Positions 9,931-22,393 of a stretch of DNA of 64,000 bases are shown one piece after another. Under the pieces are notes generated by a model that was not told the origin of the DNA, made no database searches, and saw only the letters and a program-made list of their open reading frames with translations. The stretch comes from Jacaranda mimosifolia (taxonomy: Eukaryota; Streptophyta; Magnoliopsida; Lamiales; Bignoniaceae), in assembly GCA_018894105.1 (NCBI GenBank), contig CM032131.1, forward strand, positions 21,619,578 to 21,683,577. Reading direction: 5' to 3'. Each line of letters opens with the position of its first letter. Within the stretch, counting starts at the first letter, position 1. Both the position numbers and the translations under genes were made by a program.

Positions 9931-12900
9931 ATGGAGTCGGAGCTTAAAGCCCTAACTCCACAACCCACCCACCAGGAGCCCGAACCCGACGACAGGCCAC
10001 TCCTCAAACCTGACCCGAAATCCCCAGAACCGAAAGACCAGAGTCTGGTATCCAATGAGAGCATCGAGGAAATGGAGAAAAAATACGCCGCCTTTGTACG
10101 GCACGATAAGTACGGGATAATGGGCCGTGGGGAGTTGCCGTGGGGAGAGAAATTCTTACTTGGGCTGGCATTGGTGTTTTTGGTGCCAATAAGAGTGGTT
10201 GCGGGGATGACTATTTTGGTAATTTATTACGTGATTTGTCGGGTTTGCACAGCGTTTCTAGCGCCCAACAGGGAGGATGAGCAGGAGGATTACGCGCATA
10301 TGGGGGGGTGGCGGAGGGCGGTGATTGTACAGAGCGGTAGGTTTCTGTCAAGGGTTATGCTGTTTGTTTTCGGGTTCTACTGGATTTCCGTAACCAGTAG
10401 GGATGATGAGGTTGAGGGTCAGCTGAATAATGAGGTACTCTTTTCTTGTTGCGTAGTGCTTTGATGTGCCGGGTTTTGTTTAAAATACTGATTTGATGCA
10501 TTTTATGAGTACTTTAGTTTAGCATAATCATACGACAAGTGTTTAGTGGTGTTCTATGAATTGTTGAATGTGATACATGTTAAAAATGAATGCAGACATT
10601 GAATGAATATCCTGCTACCATTGTACAATTAGAATGGAAACAAAATCCTGATATGACTGTACAATTAGAATGGAATGGTTGATCACCAGTTATGTAGAAA
10701 CAATACGTAAAATCTTATAGGTAGGGTACTGGTTTACCATGTAAGCAAAGTACTTAATCGTGCCAAGTTGTTCTTTGAGATGGTTAGTAATTAACTTGAC
10801 ACGAACACTGAACAATTATCTCCAAATGCCATGGTTGGGCATGCCAATCACTGTTGAGGAAGAGAGAATGATGCCCTTTGTTTCCTTAAATTTCTTGGAG
10901 CTCGTTTTCTGTAGTTGTACACTTGATTACTTTTCTTTTGTCGCTTATCATAGTAATAATCATCTCACAACTTATTCTTTGTAAGACAAGGCTATTGTTT
11001 GGGTTTTCCATGTTGGAAAAATAGCTTCTTTGGACCCTTAAATTCATGAAATCAAATGGAGTTGATATTAAGTACAGTGCTAAAGAAGAGTTCAATTTTT
11101 GTTTATAGTGGCATGTTAACTGAATTATATACTCTTGGAATTGTAGTTTGTGCATCGTTTCCAATACCACTTTTGATATTGGTCTATAATTGGAAATTGA
11201 ATATGATTGCAGTATCAGTCTTGAGTCTTGACAAAGTCTTGACAAATATATACCAATGTAATTTCACGTTTTTGCTTTGGCAGACCACTTTATGTTATTT
11301 ACTAATTAGTTACATCTGTCATGGATAATGCTTAGTCAAGATTTGATTTGCAAAGTTTTAGAATAGTTGCACAATGTCATTTTTGTTTAAAATATACTGT
11401 ATCTATGTTATGCTTTTCGCAAACTTTTCAGGCTGCATCAAGGGATCAAACTGAAGAGTTAGAAAGACCTGGGGTTATAACATCAAATCATGTATCATAT
11501 TTAGATATTCTGTACCATATGTCTTCCTCTTTCCCTAGCTTTGTTGCTAAGGTTAGTTAATTCTTAGCATATTTTTGTTTGTATATACTGTTAATATTTG
11601 TGTGCTACGCTATGCAATTTCACTGACACCTTTGTTCTCTCTTTTGTTGATTATAATATGCAATTGTGTTGCTGAAGAGGTCTGTGGCTAAACTTCCTCT
11701 TGTTGGTCTCATAAGGTAGATTCAATGCCCTTTTTTGGTGTGAGAGTGTGATAGAGAAATTGTATATTTCAAAACACCACGGAGATCTTCCTGTCTGCTG
11801 TTTGTTCTGATATGCATTTATTGCTACAATAGACTGGAAAATGCAACCAACTTTCTAGGTCTGGATTCGTGAATGACGTGTGATTAGAAATATAAAGCTG
11901 GTCTGAGTATGGTGTTTGGGTCTGAATGACGATAGTATAGTTTAAAATATGGTGTTGTACGTTTCTTTCATCATCATGTGCATGGATAATTATTTTTCCA
12001 AGCAAATATGAATGACAGTGGGCTGCCTTCTTGTGGCTGACTCACCTGCATGGTCCTGGATTCACTGAGATATCTAATTTGGGCACTTTTCTATAGTTTG
12101 TGTTTTAATACAATTTTTAGGTAAAGCAACCCAAAAGTATCCTGATAAGCATATTGATTGCTAGTTGTCTTGCTATGGTTTTAAATTTCTCTTTTAAGTT
12201 GTGGACCTTTTTTCTTTCTTTCCATATTACATTTATAAGTTATTTGTATTAGCAAAGGTGCCTTAAAAAGTATTATTTTCATATTACAGCAAGTGTCTCG
12301 GTTGTGTCTATGTACAGCGGGAGCTAAAATCACCAGACTTCAAGGGTGTCTCAGGTATTGTTTTTTACAGTTTTCAAACTTTTTAGTTACTGCACAAAGT
12401 TAATAATTTGAGAGGAGGGGATAGAAAGTTAGAATTGTTTGCTTTGTAGTTGAAAATTCATCTTGCAGTATCTTAAAAGAAGTAAAGAGAAACAATCAAT
12501 TTGCGACATAAACCCTTTTTGTTGAGCACAAGTCTTATCCATCTGATAACAGATGAATAGCACAGCTTTCATAATTAGATGAAATTTATGGAATTGAAAG
12601 CTATCTACACATTTAGAATACTTCCTTCACAAAGATTGCTCAGGAATTGACTCATTTCAGCTCAACAAAGCCTTAGGGATGAAACCTGTAAAAATCAAAA
12701 CTTTCTATGTATTTGGAGTACATCCTTTCATAAAATTGTTTCACTCATTTTGATTCAACAAACCCTTCCTCCTTTATCATTGGGGTTGTATTCATTTTAA
12801 TACGAGTACAGGGAAATCATGGTCGGTATTGAAGAAGATTTTATTCCTTGTAATGAAGCTGAAACTTGGCTCCGCCAATTCTCTGTATATTGTTGGGAAG

Positions 12901-15390
12901 TTCTTGTTATTTTGACCTCTTCTGTTTGCAGGTGTTGTCAATGAAAGAATTCGAGAAGCTCATCAAAATAAGTTTGCTCCAAAGATGATGCTTTTCCCAG
13001 GTTGTGTTTGTCATACCATTAATTAGCTTCTGTTCTTTTGATTCCTTAGCGGTACGTAATGCACTGTTGTCTAATTAGTTTTTGATCTGTCTGCCTGTTA
13101 AATACATGGGCTTTGAGGTCCGTTAAATACATTTACCCTTAACTTCATAAATGAGTTTTGAGCAAATCATGGGGGTCCTGCAGAAAGGATCCATTGGACT
13201 GTACCATGTAAATTTTGTAAATTATAATTTATGTACCTTGGTAATTTCTTTGCAGTGTAGATAAGAAAGAATGTCAATTGGTATGGAAGATTTGGATATA
13301 TTTCATCTTAATATATTCTCTAGATGAAGCTTTTGATTTACAAATTTGTTTCCCAGATGATTCTCCTAACAGAGGTTCTTTATTCTGTCTGTTTGTTTTC
13401 CTTGTCCACAAATATCTATTGGTAAATGAGTTAGGCTCTGATTTATATCTGTATTTTTTTCATGGAATGGCTTTTTTTAACTACATGCATATTCTCTTGT
13501 ATGCATTACCTATAAAGGAAGAATTTTTTTTGATATTTCCTTTGGGAGTTTGTCATGTTAATCCAAAGTGCTAGTTTCAAAACAATTTCTATGATCAAAT
13601 ACTTCAATTTTCTGTTGTGAGTGGCACGTCATGAAATCAGTAGCATTCTTAACCCTGTGCAGTGTTTCATTTGGATGCTTTAAAAAGGCATGGTTTTAAT
13701 TGAACTTAATTTCAATATGGTAGTATTTTTTCTTTTTCTCTTCGTTGGAATGTTGATCGATGCTGAACAGTGATATGATATTTTTGTATCCTTGAGCAAT
13801 ATCCTAAATGCATTTGCTGCTATTTAAGATGTCTAATAAATTCTTCTTTTGGTGCTTTACCAGAAGGTACAACCACAAATGGAGACTACCTCCTTCCATT
13901 CAAGAGTGGTGCATTTTTGGCAAAGGCTCCAGTACTTCCTGTCATTTTAAGATATCCGTACCAGAGATTTAGTCCTGCATGGGACTCTATTTCTGGGGTG
14001 AGTTGTCTTTGTTTTGCAACTTTAGTTCTCGTTAGCTTCTTGTTTCAGTTGGTGTTTCTTGGTTGTATTTACTCCAGTGCCACAACATTTTTCAATTAGC
14101 AGAAACATGATTACTGCTTATTTTTTTCTTTTAAGAATTTCACTATTCTGTTTGGATCTTATGTCTGCCAGCCTTTTTATTTTTATAATACATTTGGTCT
14201 CGTGGTGATTATATGTGAGCTTGGCAATAGTATTCTTGCCTCCTCAAGTGACCTGTCCTTCATCCAGCTATTACTAGGGGGATCATAGGGCAGTCTTTTC
14301 CTATTATTGTCCCTGTGCTTTGTTGGTAGCTGACCTTCAATTAAAAGATTAATTATAAAATATTCGAACTCTGATTCTTGTGTAAAGCTTGTCTTAACTT
14401 TGCTAAAAATTGAGTAATGCTCGTATATATGTGCAGTCAAAATTCTGACTAATGTTGTAAATCTGTTTATTTAAAATACACCTTGTCAGGTCCGCCATGT
14501 GATTCTTCTTCTCTGTCAGTTCATAAGTTATATGGAAGTGACGCGATTACCTGTGTATCACCCTTCTGAACAAGAAAAGCAAGATCCAAAGCTTTATGCA
14601 GAAAATGTTAGAAAGCTGATGGCTAATGAGGTACTTATTCTTTGAAGCTTCTTTTAGCAAATATTTTGTTCAAATTTTGGGAATCCACTAAGACACAGTC
14701 TAAGACTTAGCATTCATTGCTTGCTTGTCTGGAATGTTACAGAGATCATCTCGTATGAGTACAATCTGTTCTGTTTGGCTGTCAATGTCAATATTGCTAT
14801 AATATGTAGGCTTTTACTTTCTCACTGCACCTGATAATGTAGGCTCTCACTTCCTCACTGAACCTTGTGGAAAGAAAACTTAATGAACCATTATCATGCT
14901 TGTGGTAAAAGTGTTATCCATTTAAGATGTAACAGCTTCTAAATAGCACGTTCTAGAACCTAAGTATAATTACCAAATAATTGGACCTGTGATGACATTT
15001 CTGATTTACTAAATTTAGGAATAGTGACATTGACTTCTGTTGATATAATTATTGTCAAGCGGCTGTCTGTACGTTGGCTGAACTTCATTAGAGGCATATC
15101 TAATTATTCCCTAAAATTGTATATTGTATAGGTTTTCCGCAGTCTTAAATACTGAAGATCTTTTTTTATTTCTCAAAAGATCCTAAAGAGACAGAGAAAC
15201 CTACCAAACTGTAGGTGTTTATCTAGCTTCTCCTGAGGCTTAAATATCTCTTATCTGATTTGGTATTGGTCCTGTGATGCAGGGTAATTTGATTCTTTCA
15301 GATATTGGGTTGGCAGAGAAACGAGTTTATCATGCTGCTCTGAATGGTAATATTAGCATGCCTACTGTTTTGCATCAGAAAGAGGATTGA
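9931..15390 (+). CDS. LPEAT1: Lysophospholipid acyltransferase LPEAT1, eight coding exons
   Basis: An ER membrane acyl-CoA:lysophosphatidylethanolamine acyltransferase of the PlsC/LPLAT family, acting in phospholipid remodelling. Coding exons: 9931-10434, 11432-11551, 11678-11715, 12290-12354, 12932-13000, 13864-13997, 14490-14630, 15283-15390. Every junction is GT/AG, reading phase is kept, and the product is 392 residues (Arabidopsis LPEAT1 is 398). A hydrophobic double span lies at about residues 75-110. The catalytic HX4D motif is HVSYLD (His188, Asp193), followed by RSVAKLPLVGLISKCLGCVY, and block III is PEGTTTNG (Glu266-Thr268). The C-terminus ends HQKED, close to the family's HQKEE. 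The first ATG opens the conserved MESELK start. All catalytic blocks are intact. Confidence 0.95.
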
Positions 15391-15607
15391 TAATTTCATG
15401 GCCTGGCTCTCTCAAGTCTTGGATGTTAACATTTCTAATAGGAAGGAATGTGTGAGGTTTTTACACCCAGGGAAGAATAATATATTGGTGTCATGTTAAA
15501 CTTCTGTAACCACAATATTATACACGTGGGTGGCCATTGAGTAAAAAACTGTTTTGATGCTCCTGTGGAATTTTTATTTTTGAGTCTCCAGTTCAACGGC
15601 TCTGCTT

Positions 15608-15615
15608 ATATATAT

Positions 15616-15649
<34 letters not shown>

Positions 15650-15676
15650 TGTGTGTGTGTCTGTGTGTTTGTGTAT
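15608..15676. repeat. Compound microsatellite (AT)(AC)(AT)(GT) in the LPEAT1 3'UTR region
   Basis: An AC run is followed by an AT run and then a GT run, so the AC and GT blocks are complementary and could pair around the AT core. It begins about 220 bp after the LPEAT1 stop codon, probably within the 3'UTR or just after it. A further (AT)n lies at about 15911-15931. Confidence 0.8.
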
Positions 15677-16016
15677 TATTCTTTTCTGTGTTTGAAGTAT
15701 AGAATTAAATGCTGTAAAATTGTTTTGGCAAAACATGGATTTGAATCTGAATAATCTCTTTGGTGTCCTGCAGGTGTCTTGTGAAAGATAGTCGGGGTTC
15801 GCCATGTGTATATCCATTGTGTATATCTATATCTTAAATCCAAGAAAGTAAAACGAAATGCAGAAATATCTCTTGTTGTCCATATGATTTCTAAATGTTC
15901 AAGATTGTGGATATATATATATATATATATTATATCATAATAGTGGTGAGCTTTGGTGAGATTCTGAAAGATGGGCTATATTTGACATAGCAAGCAGTAT
16001 GGGTTGGGAAGCCGAT

Positions 16017-16017
<1 letters not shown>

Positions 16018-16048
<31 letters not shown>
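16018..16048 (+). repeat. (GA)n microsatellite
   Basis: About 15 uninterrupted GA units lie between the convergent 3' ends of LPEAT1 and the DeSI-like gene. No gene was seen in 15391-16806, apart from the two genes' likely 3'UTRs. Confidence 0.9.
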
Positions 16049-16051
<3 letters not shown>

Positions 16052-16806
16052 GTGGATCTATCTCACTTGTTCAAATTCAGATAGTAGTGGTTTTGTGGGA
16101 GAGTGAACTAATTTAGGACCCTAAGCTAGCTAGCATGACTGATGTATTATCTGATTCTTGCAACACAAAGTTTGAAAAAGAAGAAGACTTGGTGGTCTGG
16201 AAAATCGCATAAACATGTATTTCCACGCTAATAGTTGGAGGATCCGAAGATTGCAAGTGCTTGTTGGGTACTTGGGAGTTCACTTGTATTTGGCAATGCA
16301 TTTATGATGCGACACAGGAACAACAATATAAATGTAATTGTTTTTACTATGATTCTCTCCTGTTTTCTGAATTTTTTGCTCTTTAATAACATTCATTTTT
16401 TCTTGCAAAATTGAAAAGCAAAGCAGACACGGAGTGGAAAAGAGTCTGTTGCTGTACAGGAAAAATTCGTTTATCAACCAGGATAGTTCCATAAAATTGC
16501 TCTCTAAACGCACTTCATATTGAGAGAAGTAGAGTTTAGATGTGGCCAAATTATATATTTCTGTATGGCTTTGCCAACAAGTTCAATAGAAAACGGCCAA
16601 CAAACATGTTTGGTACCGTGCAGGGTGTTAGTTGAATTTACATCATCTGGTACTGTACTAAATAAAATACACAGACAACTTGAAGGTAGAAAGAATTAAT
16701 TACCAACATTGGACAAAACACGGCGCAATCAGTCATTCGTTCACACTAGTATTGCCTCCACTGTCATGCGGATAACAACCACAGTAAGGCCCATGAAATT
16801 TCCCCT

Positions 16807-17895
16807 TTACCTTTCCTTAAGTGAACCATTTGCAGACCTTTTCAATTCCCAGGGGCGTAGGCACCCTTTCAAGGGAGACTGTAGCAACAATGAAGAAGCT
16901 GACAACTGCTTTTGCCTGGACGAGATTGATGATAGACAACTGAAACTACTTCTTAGCCTCCTTTTCTCACTATCATTGTATGCTTGGTATTTCGGGTCAT
17001 GTTGCACAGCAGTAATTTTAAGGGCTTCCGGCAGCACAAAGTTGAACATTGAACCTAGTTATATAACAAAAGGCACACAAAACTATGAGCCAGCCTTTTA
17101 AGACATCATGATGACAATAAAACATGATGTGCAAGAAAAACTTACCTAATTTGGCGAGTCGATTTACCCATTTAGGAATTCTTTTTCCTGTCAGCTTGTA
17201 ACATATGTCCTTGCAAAAATGGTTGCAGTTCTTCACAATCAAGTGATATGTATCACCATTGTAATTTGCAGCTTGACGTTCCATGAACTCCCTAACCTGA
17301 GTGGCATCCAATGAAGTAGTACCAATGAATATGGATTTCCTGAACTTAAATCCAGGGCATTGACGAGGTTCAACTTCAAAGACACCACTTGATGGATAGT
17401 CATGAGCTCCAAAGGCATATTCTACGCCATGAACTGCCAAGTGCAAACAGGCCTTAATTAGAAAGGGAATATTCCTCCAAGTAAGAACCATGCAATTTAA
17501 CTTTACATGTTAACTTGATTTCCAGACTTAAAGTGAATGCTAATTGTGAATTAAAAGAAGCAAAACGAGGCAAGGAAAAGCGCAGACAACAGCCCCACCA
17601 CAAGTGTAAGAATTTTCAAGGAAATGAGACACAAGTTACAGAAATAAGGAGAAGTAAATATATCTAGAATGCAGCCAAACCTACCCTCTACACCAGAGTG
17701 AAATATGCCTAGGCCAGCCCAGTAGACATAACCATTCATGGGTGTCAAGTCATACACATTGAGATACACTGGAGTATTTTTGGCACCATCATTATCTGAC
17801 TTCACTTTTGAAAACAAACAGAAACGCCAGGCTGATTTTTCTGTCAAATGGAGGGGCACTATGGATTTCCACCCTTTCTTTGATCCTAACTTCAT
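16807..17895 (-). CDS. DeSI-like PPPDE-domain cysteine isopeptidase, three coding exons
   Basis: A PPPDE-fold protein of the DeSI family of putative deSUMOylating or deubiquitinating thiol proteases. Coding exons, read right to left: 17685-17895, 17146-17433, 16807-17054. All junctions are GT/AG and the product is 248 residues. The domain opens at VYLNVYDLTP (about residue 43). The catalytic dyad is His66 in HSGVE and Cys140 in KNCNHF, and IPKWVNRLAKLG closes the fold. A Ser/Lys/Arg-rich tail of about 80 residues follows. The start is the only ATG before the domain; the upstream part of the exon has no ATG. It matches the plant DeSI-like group of the At5g47310/At4g17486 type; which paralogue it is cannot be decided by eye. 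Confidence 0.92.
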
Positions 17896-20800
17896 GCTGC
17901 TTTTATAAGGCAAGCACTTCAGCGAAGACCCAATAGAATCTTGTGCGTCTGGAGAAAACAGAAGAATACAAGGCTTATAAGCAATTATAAAGCAACAGAA
18001 GTGACAATATAATAAACAGAAATGAATGAGATAACTGATGAACTTTTCAGGGTTCTGTAGTTTAGTCTATAAGAAGGCCTCATCAGTAATTTAAAACTTG
18101 AGAATAAGGGGTACTAGCAGACATTAGCATATAACTAATAAATCATGCTGCCCAAATACATAAACAGCCATCACAAAAAAATTTATTGCCACATTGGAAT
18201 AATGATTATACTACCACATTGGAATAATGATTATGCTAGCATTTACTCCATTAGCTAGGAAAAAAAAAATATGATAAATTTATAATGTTAGACTTCAGGT
18301 ATTTCAAAATGCAGGCATACAGCTATAAACAGGATCGACAGAGCCACAATGCAAGGAAAGAGGCAGATTCTTTTCTTCCCCTTGTTCACACTAAATGTTA
18401 ATCAAATGCAAGACTGGTACAAAGATAGACTTCAAAGAGATTTTGCAAGGACTGAGACCTAAAATGGGCACCAAGAATGTTATAAAAACTGCTTCTACAG
18501 ACATATGTTATTTGTAAGACTGCTAGACCACAGAGGTAAGAATGTGATATTGGGTACTTGACAATTCTTTTTGCTGCTTCTGTTTTAAACTTAAAGAGGA
18601 AACTAAACTAACTGGTGGGTAGGGTTAGTTCACAATAATCAAAGAGAAAAAGGTGTTTAAGAGAAGCAAAAATAAAATCAGTTTTAGAATTTTTACAGAC
18701 TTGCTGCATGCATAAGATATTCTCATGATGCAAATATAAATTATTCAAAACGGGATGAAAAAAGGCAGAAACCAGCAACAAACCTCTCATATCCAACTCA
18801 TATTATCATTGCATCCCCGGACAACCTTGTCTATATGATATGTTGCAAAAATCAATTCAAGACCACACAATCTACTTTCTTCCGGATAGCTGATGCTCCC
18901 ATGAAATGATAAGGATACTTGTGCTTAATTGCTTAAAAGATAGTGCAATAGGATCTGTTTGTTATTCTATTACCACGCAGATACTTATAAAGCTGGCTCT
19001 CCTAATAACAACACATATTTTAAAATGTACGTACCATCTAATTTTCCAACATTTGTTGACCTTTGTTGCTTAGCTGATGACATCATGTTTATGAATAATC
19101 TATTTCTTGTCAACTATATAAAAACCCATCCAATTCCAATTTATTCACTGGAACTCATATTTTATCATATAAATATTACAAGACAACAAGTTGAAATGAG
19201 TTGGACCAGGACAAACAGTTGTTCTCTGAATTTCGACAAGAAAAGAATTAAAATAGTAGTATAAAACTGTTGAACAAGAATTGAAATAAGGAATCAGAAG
19301 CTTTAGAAAAAGAAAATTTTCATATGTAGTTCAACTTCTAAAAGTCAAAGTGATAGGAGTGGGAGGCCACTAATCATTTAATGTTGATTATATTAATCTT
19401 GCTTATGTGGCTGTGGCTTCTTTACTTCTCTTTCTTCATCATAATAGACTTAATTTAAGTTTTAATATTTGTCTGAAAAGTAACACTCATACTAGAATAG
19501 CTCAGCCAATGAAATTAGTCATATGGTATCGAAGCAATTTGTCTATCTTTTACTTAGCAGGTCATTATCATTAGTATTTAATACCATATGCGACCAAACT
19601 GCTTTAAATTTTATCTCAGAACTTCAGCCAAAAACTTGGTTATCAAGTCAGAGTCTGCTTCGAGATCTAAATTATACACACAACACTATGGATGCTTTTT
19701 ATTATTGTAAAAGCATAACAAATTTGATGATTTTACATTGCTAATTTTAATACTTTCTGCCATTAGCCAACAATCTCCAGCACACCCGTGTGCCCCACAC
19801 ACACACAAACACAAAAGATCAGGAAGAGGGAGAGAGAACAAGGAACTATGCATCTTAATTCTTTAACTCTTCTTCGTTGTCTTCACTGACCAATTAGATG
19901 ATAATAAAGAATTCATCTGAGTTTTTTCACTTTTTAATGATGTATTCTACATGCATCACCAAGTCAAAGAAGCTAAGCAACAATATACACATACGCCAAT
20001 TAGCAATTATATTGCAGAATGTCGAAGCAGAAAGACAACCAAAAAACTAGCTAATCACAAGCTAGTTCTAGAATCACCAACATATTGACAATGGTATGTA
20101 ATTAACCGTATCATTTTTTTTTAAAGTGCAAAATTGGTCAAGTTTGGTAGGGGTTTTGGAGTATAAGGTAATTCCTTGTATTTCACCACGAATTATATAC
20201 CACTAGTCAGTCAAATTAACATATAGACTTTATACTCAAAACGTTCGCACCAACCTTCAATCAGCAAAAGCTTCATCATCAGAAAAGTATCATAAATCAA
20301 CAGAACTATGAGTGAAAGTCTGAAAATATGCAAAACTAAGTGAAGACAACCACAAAGGCTGACCAAAATGAAGGAAAGGAGCTTCAGTTTGAGAACGAGG
20401 CCAAAGTTATGCCAGATCTTGTTTCCAAGTTGGAACATTTACAGCAAAAGACACAAGAAACTAAGAAACAGAACATTCAATAAATTTTTGAAAAAACAGA
20501 TCAGCCCTCAACTAATTCTTCGAATAAAATTCTAGCTTATTATATAACCAAATAGGGGAAATAAAAATTACTCTGACATTATTGAAAAAGAAAGAGATTT
20601 AACCGTTTTACCCAGCAAATAGAATTTCAAGAACAAGAAAAAGAAAAAGCTGGAGGAACAGAAACTTACAGATTTGAATGGGAATAGCATTGGTGGATAG
20701 CTAAAGATTCCAGCTTTCAGCTTCTTCAGAATATTGCATAGAACCACTGTGCTACTAAAATCTCTCTCTCAGTGTTGCGTGTAAGAGAGAGAGGGAGATC
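17896..20800 (-). other. 5'UTR exons and long leader intron of the DeSI-like gene (inferred)
   Basis: On the minus strand an acceptor (TTTTCTCCAG) lies at 17949 just before the 5'UTR part of the first coding exon. The best upstream donor is CAAATCT|GTAAGTTT at 20669. That leaves a leader exon from 20670 to about 20800 and a 2.7-kb intron. Frames inside the intron resemble no protein. TC/GA-rich leader sequence near 20760-20795 is typical of plant 5'UTRs. Transcript data would settle the model. Confidence 0.5.
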
Positions 20801-21461
20801 CTGGAGATGGGTTAATTAGCAAGTGTCTCTTTCTTTGGGTGAATTATTTGCACACGTTCGTGGTTTTCTGACAAATCCCAGGTAAGTAAAACACTGCAAA
20901 GTGTCGACAGAGTTCTGAAATCATTAATCAAATGCTAAAGCATAATTATCGTAATAGACGCTCAGTTAGTGAGAGTGGTACTGTAGTGTCTGGAAGATAA
21001 AGAAAAAGGAAAGAAAGAGGTGTCTGTGTTTTGGAAGCTAAGATGATACTGACACAACACAAAACAATTCACTCTCCATCTCTCTCTCTCTCTCTCATTT
21101 ATTTATCTTCAACCACAAATGGGTGGGAGAATAAAGTTTGGGCTTTGCCTTTTTCTACTTTCTTTCTTTTCCACTCTATATATCTTCTTCTTTGTGTTCT
21201 TTGTTTACTGGTCTTTGAGAATAAAGTTAGAGAGACAAAGGCAGTGAAACAAGAGGGTAAGTCACAAGCCAAATCAAAAGACACTGAATGAAAAAACACC
21301 AGGTAAAACAAAGGTGCAGTTCCAGTCCTTTTCTTTTTGGGATTCTTTTATTTATTGTTTATTTATGTGGTCTTTAATCGTTAACAGAACTGAATAAGGG
21401 GCTTTATTTAATAAAAACTTATTCTTCTCTATTATTATAAAAAGAAAATTTAAATTGTGAT
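20801..21461. other. Promoter-side flank of the DeSI-like gene
   Basis: Contains a (TC)n tract at about 21078-21098 and no recognisable gene. It ends at GTGAT (21457-21461), the target duplication of the retrotransposon composite. Confidence 0.5.
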
Positions 21462-22349
21462 TGATATGAGATAACTTAACAAACCCAACCCAATAACACT
21501 CGACCAACTAAGAGATATGATATGTGACAACCCAATTGGCTATCAAGCCCTGTCCATTAGTAATCGACCAGGCCAAGCCCTCATGGGGCTATTCAGCCAG
21601 CATGAGTATTGACGCCTTGCGCGATCGACTAGAGTGTGGTCGTTCAGCTGGAGAATGACCATTCAGCCTTCGACCTGGAAGACTTTTGGATCCAACAGAG
21701 TTCAATTGCATTGACCAGAGTATGCACAGATGACTGACAGATGAGGAAACATTTCGACGAAGGAGGTCGATTAGAACAGCATAGAGCAGTCCCGCGCTAC
21801 CAGTCACAGTCGCATTAAATGCACCACTACCACCTCTCTGTTGCATTAAATGCTTTGGCAAACAACGTACCTTTGCATTAATGATGCGTGTCACCTCCTG
21901 TACCACCATGCTATAGAACCTAGAGTGGTTCGCACCTCCCCGTACCACCATGCCCTGAAGAGTAGGAGGAGGTGCCACTTGGAATAGTACATAGAAGGGA
22001 GAAGACCTAAAGGTCCTCAACTAAAGACAAAGGCTCTCTTTACATAAGCAAGGGCATCATTGATATATCAACCACCTAAGAGAGCCTATAAATACCCCAT
22101 TACCACAATTCGGCAAGGTATACTCATTATCACTTAAAGCTATCACTCTGCTGCTCTATTATTTAGTAGATTAAATGTTGACTTGAGCATTGGAGTACCT
22201 TAGCCGAGGGTACCTCGGTTAGCCTGACGTTTGCTATTGGTTGCAGGACTCAACCCGACTATATCCTCATACTTCTTTTCGATCTCCCTTCTGGTCAATT
22301 GCATTGGATTAAAGCCTAGAACACTACCAAACAGTTCTTACCATCATCA
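21462..22349 (+). repeat. Tat-like LTR 1 (5' outer LTR)
   Basis: Starts TGATATGAGATAAC and ends ACCATCATCA; 888 bp. Sequence such as TTCTGGTCAATTGCATTGG near the 3' end is shared with LTR 3 but not LTR 2. The primer site region TTTGGTATCG follows directly. Confidence 0.85.
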
Positions 22350-22393
22350 TTTGGTATCGTTTGTGGGTTCTAGAATCTGTAACTAAGAAAAAA

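Noticed and set aside
10760..11328. Frames of 74-119 codons in LPEAT1 intron 1
   Set aside because: They lie wholly within an intron with proper GT/AG borders, and the products show only AT-rich composition.
18608..20438. Frames of 62-101 codons in the DeSI leader intron
   Set aside because: No recognisable motifs; composition is typical of intron sequence.
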